Position numbers and translations under genes: made by a program
Shown: in pieces, positions 47,617-57,200 of the stretch
Position numbering within the stretch: the first letter of the stretch is position 1
Layout of the letters: every line of letters starts with the position of its first letter
Notes under the pieces: model-generated
What the model was told of the DNA's origin: nothing
The model's database searches: none
What the model saw: only the letters and a program-made list of their open reading frames with translations
Source: JBGSTR01 sp963707135
GTDB taxonomy: Bacteria > Pseudomonadota > Gammaproteobacteria > Chromatiales > Chromatiaceae
Direction: 5' to 3'
Assembly: GCA_963707135.1 (NCBI GenBank)
Contig: CAVPOY010000009.1
Location: 1-64,000 of the forward strand
DNA: 64,000 nucleotides

Positions 47617-49515
47617 TTGCACGACAAAGTCGCACCAGCTCAGGTCCAGCCCACGACCGCCCCCCTGACCATCCAGGAGCATATCGTCGAGATCGTCAGC
47701 GATTCCGGCGAGGGCGCTCAGAAGGCGGGACAGACCTTCGGCTCGATCAGTGCCCGCATGGGTAATGGCGTCTGGACGGTCGAGATCATCCCGGCCGAGA
47801 TCCAGCCGCCGGCCCGCTCGCCGGCCGGCGCCAGCGGAATCCGCATCCGTCTGGCCTCGCGGCAGGTCACCAACATGGGTGACGAGGCGGACCTTGTGGT
47901 CGCCTTCAACGAGCAGGTGCTCTACTCGCGCATCGCCAACGGCGCCTACAAACAGGGCACGGTCGTGCTGCTGGAGGGCAAGTGGCGGGACGACCCGGTC
48001 GAGGAGATCCGGGCCCAGTACACGAAGGCGGTCGCCGAGTTCCGCGAGAACGGCCTGATCGTCCACGAGCTGCCAATCGAGCAGGCCTGTCTGGAGGTTA
48101 CCTCGAATCCGCGCCGCGGCAAGAATATGTTCGTCCTGGGCATGCTCTGTCGCATCTTCAGTCGCGATCTGGACCGGGCGCGCGACGAGGTCGCTCACAC
48201 CTTCCGGCGCAAGGGCGACAAGGTCATCGGACAGAACCATCGATTGCTGGAAGCGGGCTACGGATTCGCCGCCGAACGCGTTGAGCTCTGTTACGAGATC
48301 CCTCCCCACCCAGAACACGGCGGCCGATACATCGTCACCAACGGCAACCAGGCCGTCGGGCTGGGTGTCATGGCCGCGGGGATCGAGCTGGTGTCCATGT
48401 ACCCCATCACGCCTGCCACCTCGGCGTCGCACTACCTCGCCGACGTCTTCCACGAGGTCGGCGGTTTCGTGCATCAGGCCGAGGACGAGATCGCGGCCAT
48501 CGGGTTCGCCCTGGGCGCCTCCTACGCGGGCAAGACCGCCTGCACCATCACCTCCGGCCCAGGACTGGCGCTCAAGACCGAGAACCTCGCCCTGGCGGTG
48601 ATGGCGGAGATACCGCTGGTGCTGGTTCTGGTGCAGCGGGGCGGCCCCTCGACGGGCCTGCCCACCAAGGTGGAACAGGGGGACCTGCTGGCGACGCTCT
48701 ACGGCGAGCCCGGGGATGCACCCAAGATCGTCATCGCGGCGGCCACCATCGACGAATGCCTGCACTTCGTGATCATGGCGCGGCGCCTCGCCGAGGCCTT
48801 CCGCTCGCCGGTGGTGCTGCTGACGGATGCGAACCTGGCCACCGGCGTTCAGCCCTACCCGCGCCCGGAGCCCACCGCCGACTGGCTCGCGCCCCCGGTC
48901 GACCAGTCCGAGTGGGACGAGAGCGTGCCGCCCTACGCCTGGGACGAGACGACCGGCCTGTCGCCGCGCCCGATACCCGGCATGCGCGGCGGCGAGTACG
49001 TGCTGACCGGCCTGGCGCATACCACCGAGAGCAAGGTCGCCTACGACTCCGACTCCAACCAGCGCGGTTGCGCCATGCGCAGCCGTAAGCTGGCCGCGCT
49101 GGCCCGAACCCTGAAGCCGCCGACGGTGCACGGTGATCCTGATGGCGACCTGCTGGTGGTCGGCTGGGGCTCCACGCTCGGGGCGATCGAGGAGGCCGTG
49201 GATCGCGCGCGCGCCCAGGGGCACCGGGTCTCCTCGCTGCACCTGCGCTTCCTGTCGCCCATGGAGCCGGGGCTGAAGGCGATTTTCGGCCGTTTCCGCA
49301 AGGTCATGACGATAGAGATCAACTACAGCGACGAGCCCGGCGCGCCGCTGATCACGGCCGACACCCGGCGCTATGCCCAGCTTGCCTGGCTGCTGCGCGC
49401 CCAGACCCTGATCGACGTCGACTGCTGGTCGGTGGTCTACGGCCACCCGCTGCAGCCCGGGATGATCCATCGCGTGCTGCTCAAGCACCTCGCGGCACTG
49501 GAGGGCGACGGCTGA
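47617..49515 (+). CDS. korA: 2-oxoacid:ferredoxin oxidoreductase, fused gamma-alpha subunit (KorA-like)
   Basis: 632 aa, TTG start at 47617 chosen because the gamma domain begins almost at once (VEIVSDSGEGAQKAGQTF). Gamma domain is residues about 20-215; the alpha (pyrimidine-binding) domain follows with MYPITPATSASHYLADV, QAEDEIAAIGFALGASYAGK, TSGPGLALKTENLALA and RGGPSTGLPTKVEQGD; the C-terminal domain II has VVGWGSTLGAIEEAV. With KorB it oxidatively decarboxylates a 2-oxoacid (2-oxoglutarate or pyruvate) to acyl-CoA, or runs in reverse for carbon fixation, using a low-potential electron carrier. First gene of the kor-rnf cluster; the stop and korB start overlap. Confidence 0.93.
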   Translation: MHDKVAPAQVQPTTAPLTIQEHIVEIVSDSGEGAQKAGQTFGSISARMGNGVWTVEIIPAEIQPPARSPAGASGIRIRLASRQVTNMGDEADLVVAFNEQVLYSRIANGAYKQGTVVLLEGKWRDDPVEEIRAQYTKAVAEFRENGLIVHELPIEQACLEVTSNPRRGKNMFVLGMLCRIFSRDLDRARDEVAHTFRRKGDKVIGQNHRLLEAGYGFAAERVELCYEIPPHPEHGGRYIVTNGNQAVGLGVMAAGIELVSMYPITPATSASHYLADVFHEVGGFVHQAEDEIAAIGFALGASYAGKTACTITSGPGLALKTENLALAVMAEIPLVLVLVQRGGPSTGLPTKVEQGDLLATLYGEPGDAPKIVIAAATIDECLHFVIMARRLAEAFRSPVVLLTDANLATGVQPYPRPEPTADWLAPPVDQSEWDESVPPYAWDETTGLSPRPIPGMRGGEYVLTGLAHTTESKVAYDSDSNQRGCAMRSRKLAALARTLKPPTVHGDPDGDLLVVGWGSTLGAIEEAVDRARAQGHRVSSLHLRFLSPMEPGLKAIFGRFRKVMTIEINYSDEPGAPLITADTRRYAQLAWLLRAQTLIDVDCWSVVYGHPLQPGMIHRVLLKHLAALEGDG

Positions 49516-50468
49516 TGTTCGGACTCAAGGCGGACTGGTCGCTCGAGGTCTTCGAGCGCTACTTCACCATCGGCGACTATGCCGGCGGCGAGGCCCGGTG
49601 GTGTCCCGGGTGCGGCGATCATGGCGTGCTCGCGGCGGTGCACAAGCTGCTGCGGGACGAGCAGGTGGTCCCGGAGATGACGGTCGCGGTGTCCGGCATC
49701 GGCTGCTCCAGCCGGCTGCCGCATTATATGGGCACCTTCGGCTTCCACGGGCTGCACGGGCGCGCCCTTCCGGTGGCCTGCGGCATCAAGTCCCGGCGCC
49801 CGGAGCTGGACGTCTGGGTGGCCACCGGCGACGGGGACTGCTTCTCCATCGGCACCGCCCACTGGATCCACGCCATCCGCTACAACATGGACATGACGGT
49901 GATGGTGTTCGACAACGCCATCTACGGCCTGACCAAGGCCCAGACCTCGCCGACCAGCCCGATCGGGATGCGGACCAACACCCACCCGTTCGGGGCCATC
50001 ATCGGCCCGCTGAACCCGTTGACCATCACGCTCGGCATCACCAACGTCTCGTTCGTCGCCCAGGTAGTGGACTGGAGCCCGCCGCTGCTCTACGAGACGC
50101 TCAAGGCCGCCCACCGCCACCGGGGCACCGGCTTCGTGCGCATCGTTCAGCGGTGCCCCGTCTACGCGGACGCCCACGTCAAGGAACTGCTCGGCGACCC
50201 GCGGCGGGTGCTGCTGCTCGATCACGAGCGCGGTATTCCCGTCGACAAGAGCGTGGCCCGCCAGTTTCCGAATCACCGGTCCCACGACCCCTCGGACATT
50301 TCAGCGGCCCGCGACCTCGCCGAGGACCAGTCCGTCATCCCGGTGGGGCTTCTGTTCCGCAACCCCAACGCCCCCTGCTACGAGGACCTGTCCAGCCGGG
50401 GCGAGGACATGACACCGGAGCAGAAGCTCGTCGGACTCAATGCCGCCCTGGATACCTTCAGTATTTGA
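49515..50468 (+). CDS. korB: 2-oxoacid:ferredoxin oxidoreductase beta subunit (KorB-like)
   Basis: 317 aa. TPP/Mg2+ motif ATGDGDCFSIGTAHW with MVFDNAIYGLTKAQTSPTS following is intact. Iron-sulfur ligands are WCPGCGDHG and GIGCSSRLPHYM plus a later Cys (VQRCPVYAD). The enzyme therefore looks catalytically complete and needs an electron acceptor. No separate small ferredoxin gene follows; instead come two large Fe-S proteins and Rnf. A 240-bp gap without evident features separates it from the 840-aa gene. Confidence 0.94.
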   Translation: MFGLKADWSLEVFERYFTIGDYAGGEARWCPGCGDHGVLAAVHKLLRDEQVVPEMTVAVSGIGCSSRLPHYMGTFGFHGLHGRALPVACGIKSRRPELDVWVATGDGDCFSIGTAHWIHAIRYNMDMTVMVFDNAIYGLTKAQTSPTSPIGMRTNTHPFGAIIGPLNPLTITLGITNVSFVAQVVDWSPPLLYETLKAAHRHRGTGFVRIVQRCPVYADAHVKELLGDPRRVLLLDHERGIPVDKSVARQFPNHRSHDPSDISAARDLAEDQSVIPVGLLFRNPNAPCYEDLSSRGEDMTPEQKLVGLNAALDTFSI

Positions 50469-50708
50469 TGCCCGGTTTGGCGCGAGAACCGGATTGGTCG
50501 CCAGCCATCGGCCGGGATCACGGGCGGGTGATTCGGTGCCGATGACGGCGGCCCCCGACCAAACGGGCACGGCGGCGGGTGGGCGTTTTCACCGTGCGAC
50601 GCTTTCCCCGGGGACGGTCCCGGGCGGCCCGTGTGCGGTCGGCATCCGCTCCCCCATCGAGCCCCGACTGGCGGCACTCCAATCGACGACGCGGGGGAAC
50701 CTTAGAGC

Positions 50709-53231
50709 ATGAACGACGCACAGGCGCCCGCGAGTCGAGGTACCCGGCGGCCGGCCGGCGCGGTCCCTCCGATGCCCGTCCTCGCAACCGCGGTGAAGGA
50801 TGCCAGGACGTCCCGCAAGCTGCTGTTCACGCTGCGCCACTTTCATCTCGGCGACCCGGGCGCCAGCGAGAAGCTCGAAGCGGTCGGTGACGATGTGCTG
50901 CCCGCGCTGCTCTCCCCGTTCCGCGACACCTCGCGGTTGCGTTACGACTACCCCCTGTTCCTGTTTCCGGCCGACTCCGACTCCGACGGCGGCGGGCAGG
51001 ATGCCGCCGAGCTGGCCTGCCCGCTGGCGGAATGGCTGCAGCGGGCGACCGACGGCATGGAATCGGCCGAGGGGGCGGCGACCATCCTCCGGGACCAGCT
51101 GCCCTGGCTCGATCATCACTTGCGGTTAGCCCTGGCGCAGACCGAGGGCCCGGTCGACGCGATCCCCAGCCTCACCGCGGCCGGCGAGGCGCTGAAGGAG
51201 CGCCTGCAGCTCGACCCGGCCGGCCGCGAGCGCCTGGCGGCCGATCTGGCCCGGCTGATCGCCCAGGTCCCCGAGGGCGCGTCGATCCTGGCCTACGGTC
51301 GCTATCCGGCGTTGCATCTGATGGTGCATGCCATCCGCAGCCAGGTCATCCCGCGGCGGGCGCGGTTCGCGGCCCTGATCGGCAATTGCCTGCGCGGGCT
51401 CGAGGCCCTGCTTCAGGTCGAGTGGGTCAAGTCCGACGAGGCCATCGAGCCCGCGATGGCGCGGGACAGCGTGGGCCCCGGCGGCAACCTGTTCGACGTT
51501 GCCGCCTTGTCCGAGGTGATGGACCACTCCCGAGGCACCCGAAAGATGCCGGCGGAGCGCCGGGCGCGCATCCAGCGGGCCCTCGAGGTGTTGATGCGTT
51601 GGGAGGACGACCCTGTGCTGGTGCGTTTCGTCCACGACGGGAGCCTGTCCTGCGATTGGGCCCAGGACGACACTGTCCTGAACGACGTGGTCGACGCCGA
51701 TCCGTGCGAGCGCGCGACCGCTCTGTTCGACGAGCAGGCGGGGCGACTGGCCGAGGTTTTTGCGGCGGTGCGCATCGCCCAGCTGGAGATCAACGGGATC
51801 TACGATCCGGCCATACACGATCCCTGGTTCGCGAACTTTAGCTGGGAGGGCTTCTCCCAGAACGAGCTGCTGCTGGTGCCGACGGTGATCGCCGTCGGGG
51901 GCGCGGACTGGATGGCCGGCGACGGCCTGCGCTCTTTCTCGCGGCTGCTGAGCTCGGGCCGGCCGGTGCAGATCCTGGTCCGGGTCCAGCCCAGCAACAA
52001 TCCCGGCACCGGACCGGACGAGGAGGCCTTTCACCGGTTCCGCGTCGAGCTCGGCTACCTGGCCATCAGCCACCGTCAGGCGTTCGTGGCCCAGTCATCG
52101 GCCGCGCGCCACCAGCACCTCCTCGATTGTTTCCTGGCCGCGCTGGAGGCCACGCGCACCAGCCTGCATCTCATCAACACCGGGATGCGCACGCCGTCGA
52201 CCCTGGTGCCCCTGAACGCCTGGTTGGTGGCCGGCGCGGCGCTGGAGGGGCGTGCCCACCCCTTCTTCCGGGTCAACCCGGAGGCCGGGGATTACGCCGC
52301 CGCGCGCATGAGCTTCGCCGACAACCCGCAGCCGGAGCGGGACTGGCCCCGTCACCCCTTCGAGTATGTCGATGACGACGGGAACCGGGTCGAGCATGAG
52401 CTGGCCTTCACCTTTGCCGACTACGCCCTGTTGATCGAGCGATTGCGCGACCACTTCCGGCTCATACCCCCGGGTTGCGACTCCGATGCCCTGGTGCCGA
52501 TGCAGGACTACCTGTCGATGAAGCCGGACGAGGCGTATCAGCGGGTACCCTTCGTCTGGGGCGTGGATGCAGGCTCCCAGCTCCATCGGCTGGTCGTATC
52601 ACGCCAGCTGGCCCTCGCCGCCCTGGACCGCCTCAACTTCTGGCACACGCTTCAGGAGCTGGCCGGCGTGCGCAACCGCTATGTCGAGCTGGCGATCGAA
52701 CGGACCCGCGCCGAGGAACGGGAACGCGCGGCCGAGGAGCGCGAGCGGCTTACCGCCGAGCATGCCGCGGAGCTGGAGCACGTGCGGGGCGAGGCCGCCG
52801 GCGAGGCCATGCACCGGCTGACCGACCTGTTGCTGGGTATCGATTTCGGCGCCGCCGGGGGCGCACCGCTGCCGGCCGGCAGGCAACCCGCGGCCGCGGT
52901 GCCGGCGAGCGAGCCGGCTCCTGAGACGGGGTCGCCCGAGACTGTGACAGACGGACCGGAGCCAGAGGCCGAGTCCTCGTTCGACAACCCCTGGGTCGAT
53001 ACCCCCCTGTGCACCAGCTGCAACGACTGCCTGAAGATCAACCCGCTGCTCTTCGTCTATAACGAGGATAAGCAGGCCCTGCTGGGTGATCTGGGCAAGG
53101 CGAGCTACGCGCAATTGGTGGAGGCCGCGGAGCTCTGCCCCGCCCGGTGCATACATCCGGGCCGGCCATGGAACCCGGAGGAGCCGGACCTGGAAGCGCT
53201 GATCGAGCGCGCCGCGCCGTTCAACCAGTGA
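50709..53231 (+). CDS. 840-aa protein: degenerate PFOR TPP-type domain, coiled coil, C-terminal [4Fe-4S] domain
   Basis: Residues 1 to about 390 resemble nothing I recognise. Residues about 395-660 align by eye with the C-terminal (TPP) domain of the large PFOR-like protein at 54.3-58.8 kb: PTVIAVGGADWMAGDGL, GYLAISHRQAFVAQSS, TSLHLINTG, HPFFRVNPEAGDY, MQDYLSMKPDE-YQRVPFVWG and FWHTLQELAGV. The TPP GDG...N motif is not preserved, so catalysis is unlikely. A charged coiled coil follows (about 660-700). The C-terminus has CTSCNDC and LCPARC, a single [4Fe-4S] ferredoxin-like site. Proposed electron-transfer or scaffold partner of KorAB and Rnf (inference). Confidence 0.75.
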   Translation: MNDAQAPASRGTRRPAGAVPPMPVLATAVKDARTSRKLLFTLRHFHLGDPGASEKLEAVGDDVLPALLSPFRDTSRLRYDYPLFLFPADSDSDGGGQDAAELACPLAEWLQRATDGMESAEGAATILRDQLPWLDHHLRLALAQTEGPVDAIPSLTAAGEALKERLQLDPAGRERLAADLARLIAQVPEGASILAYGRYPALHLMVHAIRSQVIPRRARFAALIGNCLRGLEALLQVEWVKSDEAIEPAMARDSVGPGGNLFDVAALSEVMDHSRGTRKMPAERRARIQRALEVLMRWEDDPVLVRFVHDGSLSCDWAQDDTVLNDVVDADPCERATALFDEQAGRLAEVFAAVRIAQLEINGIYDPAIHDPWFANFSWEGFSQNELLLVPTVIAVGGADWMAGDGLRSFSRLLSSGRPVQILVRVQPSNNPGTGPDEEAFHRFRVELGYLAISHRQAFVAQSSAARHQHLLDCFLAALEATRTSLHLINTGMRTPSTLVPLNAWLVAGAALEGRAHPFFRVNPEAGDYAAARMSFADNPQPERDWPRHPFEYVDDDGNRVEHELAFTFADYALLIERLRDHFRLIPPGCDSDALVPMQDYLSMKPDEAYQRVPFVWGVDAGSQLHRLVVSRQLALAALDRLNFWHTLQELAGVRNRYVELAIERTRAEERERAAEERERLTAEHAAELEHVRGEAAGEAMHRLTDLLLGIDFGAAGGAPLPAGRQPAAAVPASEPAPETGSPETVTDGPEPEAESSFDNPWVDTPLCTSCNDCLKINPLLFVYNEDKQALLGDLGKASYAQLVEAAELCPARCIHPGRPWNPEEPDLEALIERAAPFNQ

Positions 53232-53288
53232 GCCTGGCCGGTGGCCCTGCTCGACGTGAGAGAACGCGCCGAAGGCGCTCAGCGCCCC

Positions 53289-53312
53289 CCCTCTCCCGCG
53301 CGCGGGAGAGGG
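53289..53312. repeat. REP-like 24-bp palindrome
   Basis: CCCTCTCCCGCG followed by its exact complement, then GCCGGGGTGAGGG, is the well-known REP-type unit scattered in proteobacterial intergenic regions. It fills the 115-bp gap between the 840-aa gene and rnfB and could form a hairpin in the transcript that tunes expression of the upstream and downstream parts of the cluster. Confidence 0.7.
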
Positions 53313-53346
53313 CCGGGGTGAGGGGGCTCGACATGGCCTCCGGTCG

Positions 53347-54213
53347 ATGAGCAGCTTCGTCGTCGCACCGGCCATCATGACCGGCATCGGCTTCGCCTTT
53401 GCCGTGATACTGGCCGTCGCCTACCGCTTTCTTCGCGTGCACGAGGACCCTCGCATCGACGACACCGAGCTCCTGCTCCCCGGCTCGAATTGCGGCGCCT
53501 GCGGCCAGCCCGGCTGCCGTGCCTTCGCCGAGCAGTTGGTGGCGGGCGCCCTGAGCCCCAGCCTCTGCACCGGTCGCCTCGGCCGACGCGATCGCCGCGG
53601 TGGCCGACTATCTGGACGTCGATCCGGGCCGGCAGGAGAAGCGGGTAGCCCGTCTGCATTGTGCCGGAGGCCGCGGTCAGGCCTACCAGATCGCCGAGTA
53701 CCGGGGGCTTTCGAGCTGCGCGGCGGCGAGCGTGGTCTCGGGTGGCGGCAAGGGCTGCTCCTGGGGCTGCATCGGGCTCGGCGGACTGCCGCGATGCCTG
53801 CGACTTTCACGCCATCGCGATGAATCTCAACGGGCTGCCGGCGGTGGATATAAACGCCTGCACCGCCTGCGGCGACTGCGTGGACGCCTGCCCCCGGGAC
53901 CTGTTCGAGCTGGTACCGCTGAGCCACAAGTTGCTGGTCCAGTGCAGCGCGCCGCTGGCGGGGGATATGGCCACCGCGCTGTGCCGGACCGCCTGCGACG
54001 CCTGCGGGCGCTGTGCGCGCGGACGCCGCGCCGGGGTTGATCCGGATGGAGGACAACCTGCCGGTGGTCGATTACAGCGCTGGCGGTCCGGCGCGTCCCG
54101 AGGCGACCCTGCGCTGTCCCACCGGAGCGATTCAGTGGGTGGACGGCACTCAGTTCACCGCCGGCGGGGACGGCAGGGTTCGCCGAGGGGGGATCCATGT
54201 ACGAGCCAGCTGA
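53347..54213 (+). pseudogene. rnfB: RnfB, electron transport complex subunit B, three frameshifts
   Basis: Frame one: membrane helix (PAIMTGIGFAFAVILAVAYRF) and the proximal cluster GSNCGACGQPGCRAFAEQL. At about 53572 one extra base; frame two gives VASADAIAAVADYLDVD and GGGKGCSWGCIGL. At about 53780 another extra base; frame three gives ADCRDACDFHAIAMNLNGLPAV, CTACGDCVDACPRDLFELVP and CRTACDACGRCA. At about 54019 a third; frame four gives GLIRMEDNLPVVDYSAG and RCPTGAIQW, ending at 54213. Repaired length is about 288 aa with all ferredoxin-type cysteines. The protein normally hands electrons between RnfC and the membrane. Three identical +1 events with intact coding between them suggest sequence error. 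Confidence 0.85.
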
Positions 54214-54255
54214 CGTCTTGAGACAACCGAATGCCGGTCAACCGGACGACGCCGA

Positions 54256-57200
54256 ATGCCAAGCCATAGCACCCTGAGGCTGCTGCGCCGACTACTCGGG
54301 GCCTCTCGCCGGGCCGAGGGGCCGTTCGCCGGCTCGGTCACGGTCCTGGACGGCGGCTCGGCGGTGGCCGTGACCGAGGCCGCTATCGCCGAGGCGGCCG
54401 GGCTCGGGGGCAGCTTCCCTGCTACCGGCGCCGAGCTCGCCTGGCGGGCCGAGCAACGCGATCAGGGCGCCAACCTGTTCGGCCAGCCGCTGGCCAGTCT
54501 GGCCGCCGAGGGCCCGCGCGGGGCATTGGCCGCGGCCGTGGGGCTCGCGCTGGCCGGCGCGCGCGCCACCGCCTTCCTTTCTGGACCGGACTTGGCCGCC
54601 GTCCGGGACCTGTTGCAGGCCGCCGCCGGGCGGCGCCTGCCGCTGGTGCTGCACTTAGCCGCTCGCGCCCTGCCGGGTCAGGCGCCTGCCGCGGGCGACG
54701 GTCACGAGGCGCTGCACCTGGCGGCGGACTCCGGTTGCCTACTGCTTGTGGCCGCCAATGCGCAGGAGGCGGTGGACTTTACCCTGATCGCGCGCCGGGC
54801 GGCGGAGCAGTCCCTGACGCCGGCCCTGGTGGTCATGGATGGCGAGCGGACCGCGCGCTCTCCGCAGGACGTGCGCCTGCCGCCGCCCGGGTTGCCCGAG
54901 CGATTCCTTGGGGACCCGGACGACGAGATTCGTTGTCCGACCCCGGCCCAGGAGCTGCTGTTCGGCGAGTATCGACGGCGGCTTCCGCGCTGGCACGACC
55001 CGGACCGCCCGGTGCTGCTCGGAGGCCTGCAGTCGGAGGAGGTCTGGGGCCTGGGTCGTGCCGCCGGCGAACCGTTCCTGGACGCCTTCGCGGGAACCGC
55101 GCTGGAGAAGTCCTTCGCCGACTTCGCCGCGGAGACCGGGCGCGAGCACCGTGCCGTTTCGCAGCATCGGCTCGAAGGGGCACGACTGGTCCTGGTGGTC
55201 CAGGGGTCCGCCGTGGAGACCGCCGAGGCCGTGGCCGACCATCTCCGTAACGAGGCCCGCCTGAAGGTTGGCGTGCTCGGCATGCGCTGCCTGCGGCCGT
55301 TTCCGGGAGCGGCCGTCGCCGGTCTGCTCGCCGGTGCGCCGCTGGTCTGCGTCCTCGAGCGGCTCGAAACCCCGCTCGCCGGGGAGCCGCCCCTGCTGCG
55401 CGAGCTGCGCGCGGCGCTCGACCGGGCCTCGGAGAACGGCCGCTTCGGCGCGGACCTCCATGCGGGTTACCCGGCCCTGAGCGAGCGGCAGCGGCCCCGC
55501 TTCCTGTCTGTCGTCTACGGCCTGGGTGGGCTGCCGTTGAGGGCGGCGGACCTGATCGAGCTGTGCCGGCGGGCCGAGGGCATCCGCCGGCCGAGGGTCT
55601 ATCTCGGCCTGGACTTCGGCGGTGGGCCGACCCCCTATCCGAAGCGGCAGGTGCTGCTCGAGCGGATTCGACGGTCCTACCCCGGGATCGCCGATCTCGG
55701 GCTCAGGAGCGACGTCCCGGGTCCGGCCCTGATACCGCCCGGCTCCCTGACTATTGGCGTGCATCGACTGTCGGGCGACGCCGGCGAGGGCCTGGCCGGC
55801 GATCTTGCCGCCCTGATGCAGCGCGTGCTCGGGGGCGGGGTTCGCGGCAGGCTCGGATCAGCGTCCGCGGGGTGGGGCGCCGCGGTCTTGGACCTTGTCA
55901 ACGTGGGCTCGGCGGCCATGCGAGACCCAGGCGATCAACCACCGGTCGACCTGGAGATTCTGACCGTCGACCCGGCCTTGGCGCCGTCCGGGCTGGCCGA
56001 CGGGCTGTCCGCCGGCGGCGCCATTCTGGCGGCGAGCGCCCTGCCGGACGAGGCACTCTGGGCACGGCTTCCCGCACAGGTACGGCAAGCCGTCAAGGCT
56101 TCCGGCTGCGGGCTATACCGTCTGCCGCCGTCCGAGAGCCCTGGGGGCGACGGAACGGAGCGGCTGCTCGGCGGCGTCTGCTCGGTGCTGCTCGATTCCG
56201 GCCGGCTGGACCTTGGCGAGCGTCGGTTGCTGTCGTTGAGAGAGGCGCTGCTCGCGGGCAACGAAGGCGCGGAGCAGCGGCTGAAGGAATTCAGATCGGG
56301 GCTCGCGGGCGTACATCGCATTGATCCCGTCACCCTGCCCGGCGGCGCGTCTCCGCGGGGTCCCGATGACACCGGGGAGGTGCCCGCCCTGCTGCGCCGG
56401 CTTGGCGGCGCCGGCGACGCCTACGACAATCTGCCGCGCTTCTGGGACCAGGTGGGGGTTCTGTACCGCGATGGTGACGAGGGTGCGTTGACGCCCGACC
56501 CCTATCTGGCGGTCGGCGCCATGCCGGCCCTGTCCGCCCGTCTCAGGGACCTGAGCCCGGTTCGGAGAGAGCTTCCCGCTTTCGACCCGGGGCTCTGCAC
56601 CGGTTGCGGGCGGTGTTGGAGCGGCTGCCCGGATGGCGCGGTACTGGCCGCGGCGATTATGCCCGAGCGCCTGATCGAGGCGGGCGTCAAGGCGGCCGGC
56701 GCGCACGCGCTGCGACCCGTGGTTCCGCAGCTGGCCGCCGGTATGAGCCGGCTTTGCCGGCAAGGCGAGTCGCCATCCGGGACCCTTGGGGACCTGCTCC
56801 TGTCGGCCTACGAGGCCATCGAGGCCAAGCTGCCGTCCGGCGAGCGCAAGGCCGCCATCCGGGGCGCCCTGGGCGCGGTTACCGACGCTGTCGGCTGCCT
56901 GCCGCTCGCGAGGACGGAACCATTCTTCGGTGATTCCAAGGGGGCAGGTAAGGACGGAGAGCTGCTCGCCCTGGCGCTGGACCCGCGGGCCTGCAAGGGC
57001 TGCGGCATCTGCGCCCAGGTCTGCACCGACGGGGCGCTTCGGATGCGCAGCCAGGACGCCGCGTTGTTGGCCCGGGCGCGAGAGATTCAGAGCGCCTGGG
57101 ACCTGCTGCCCGGCACCTCGGCCGCGACCATAGCGCGGGTGGGCTCACACCCGGCCGTGGGCGGCGGCGCGGCGGGGCTGCTGTCGGAGGCCGCGGCCCG

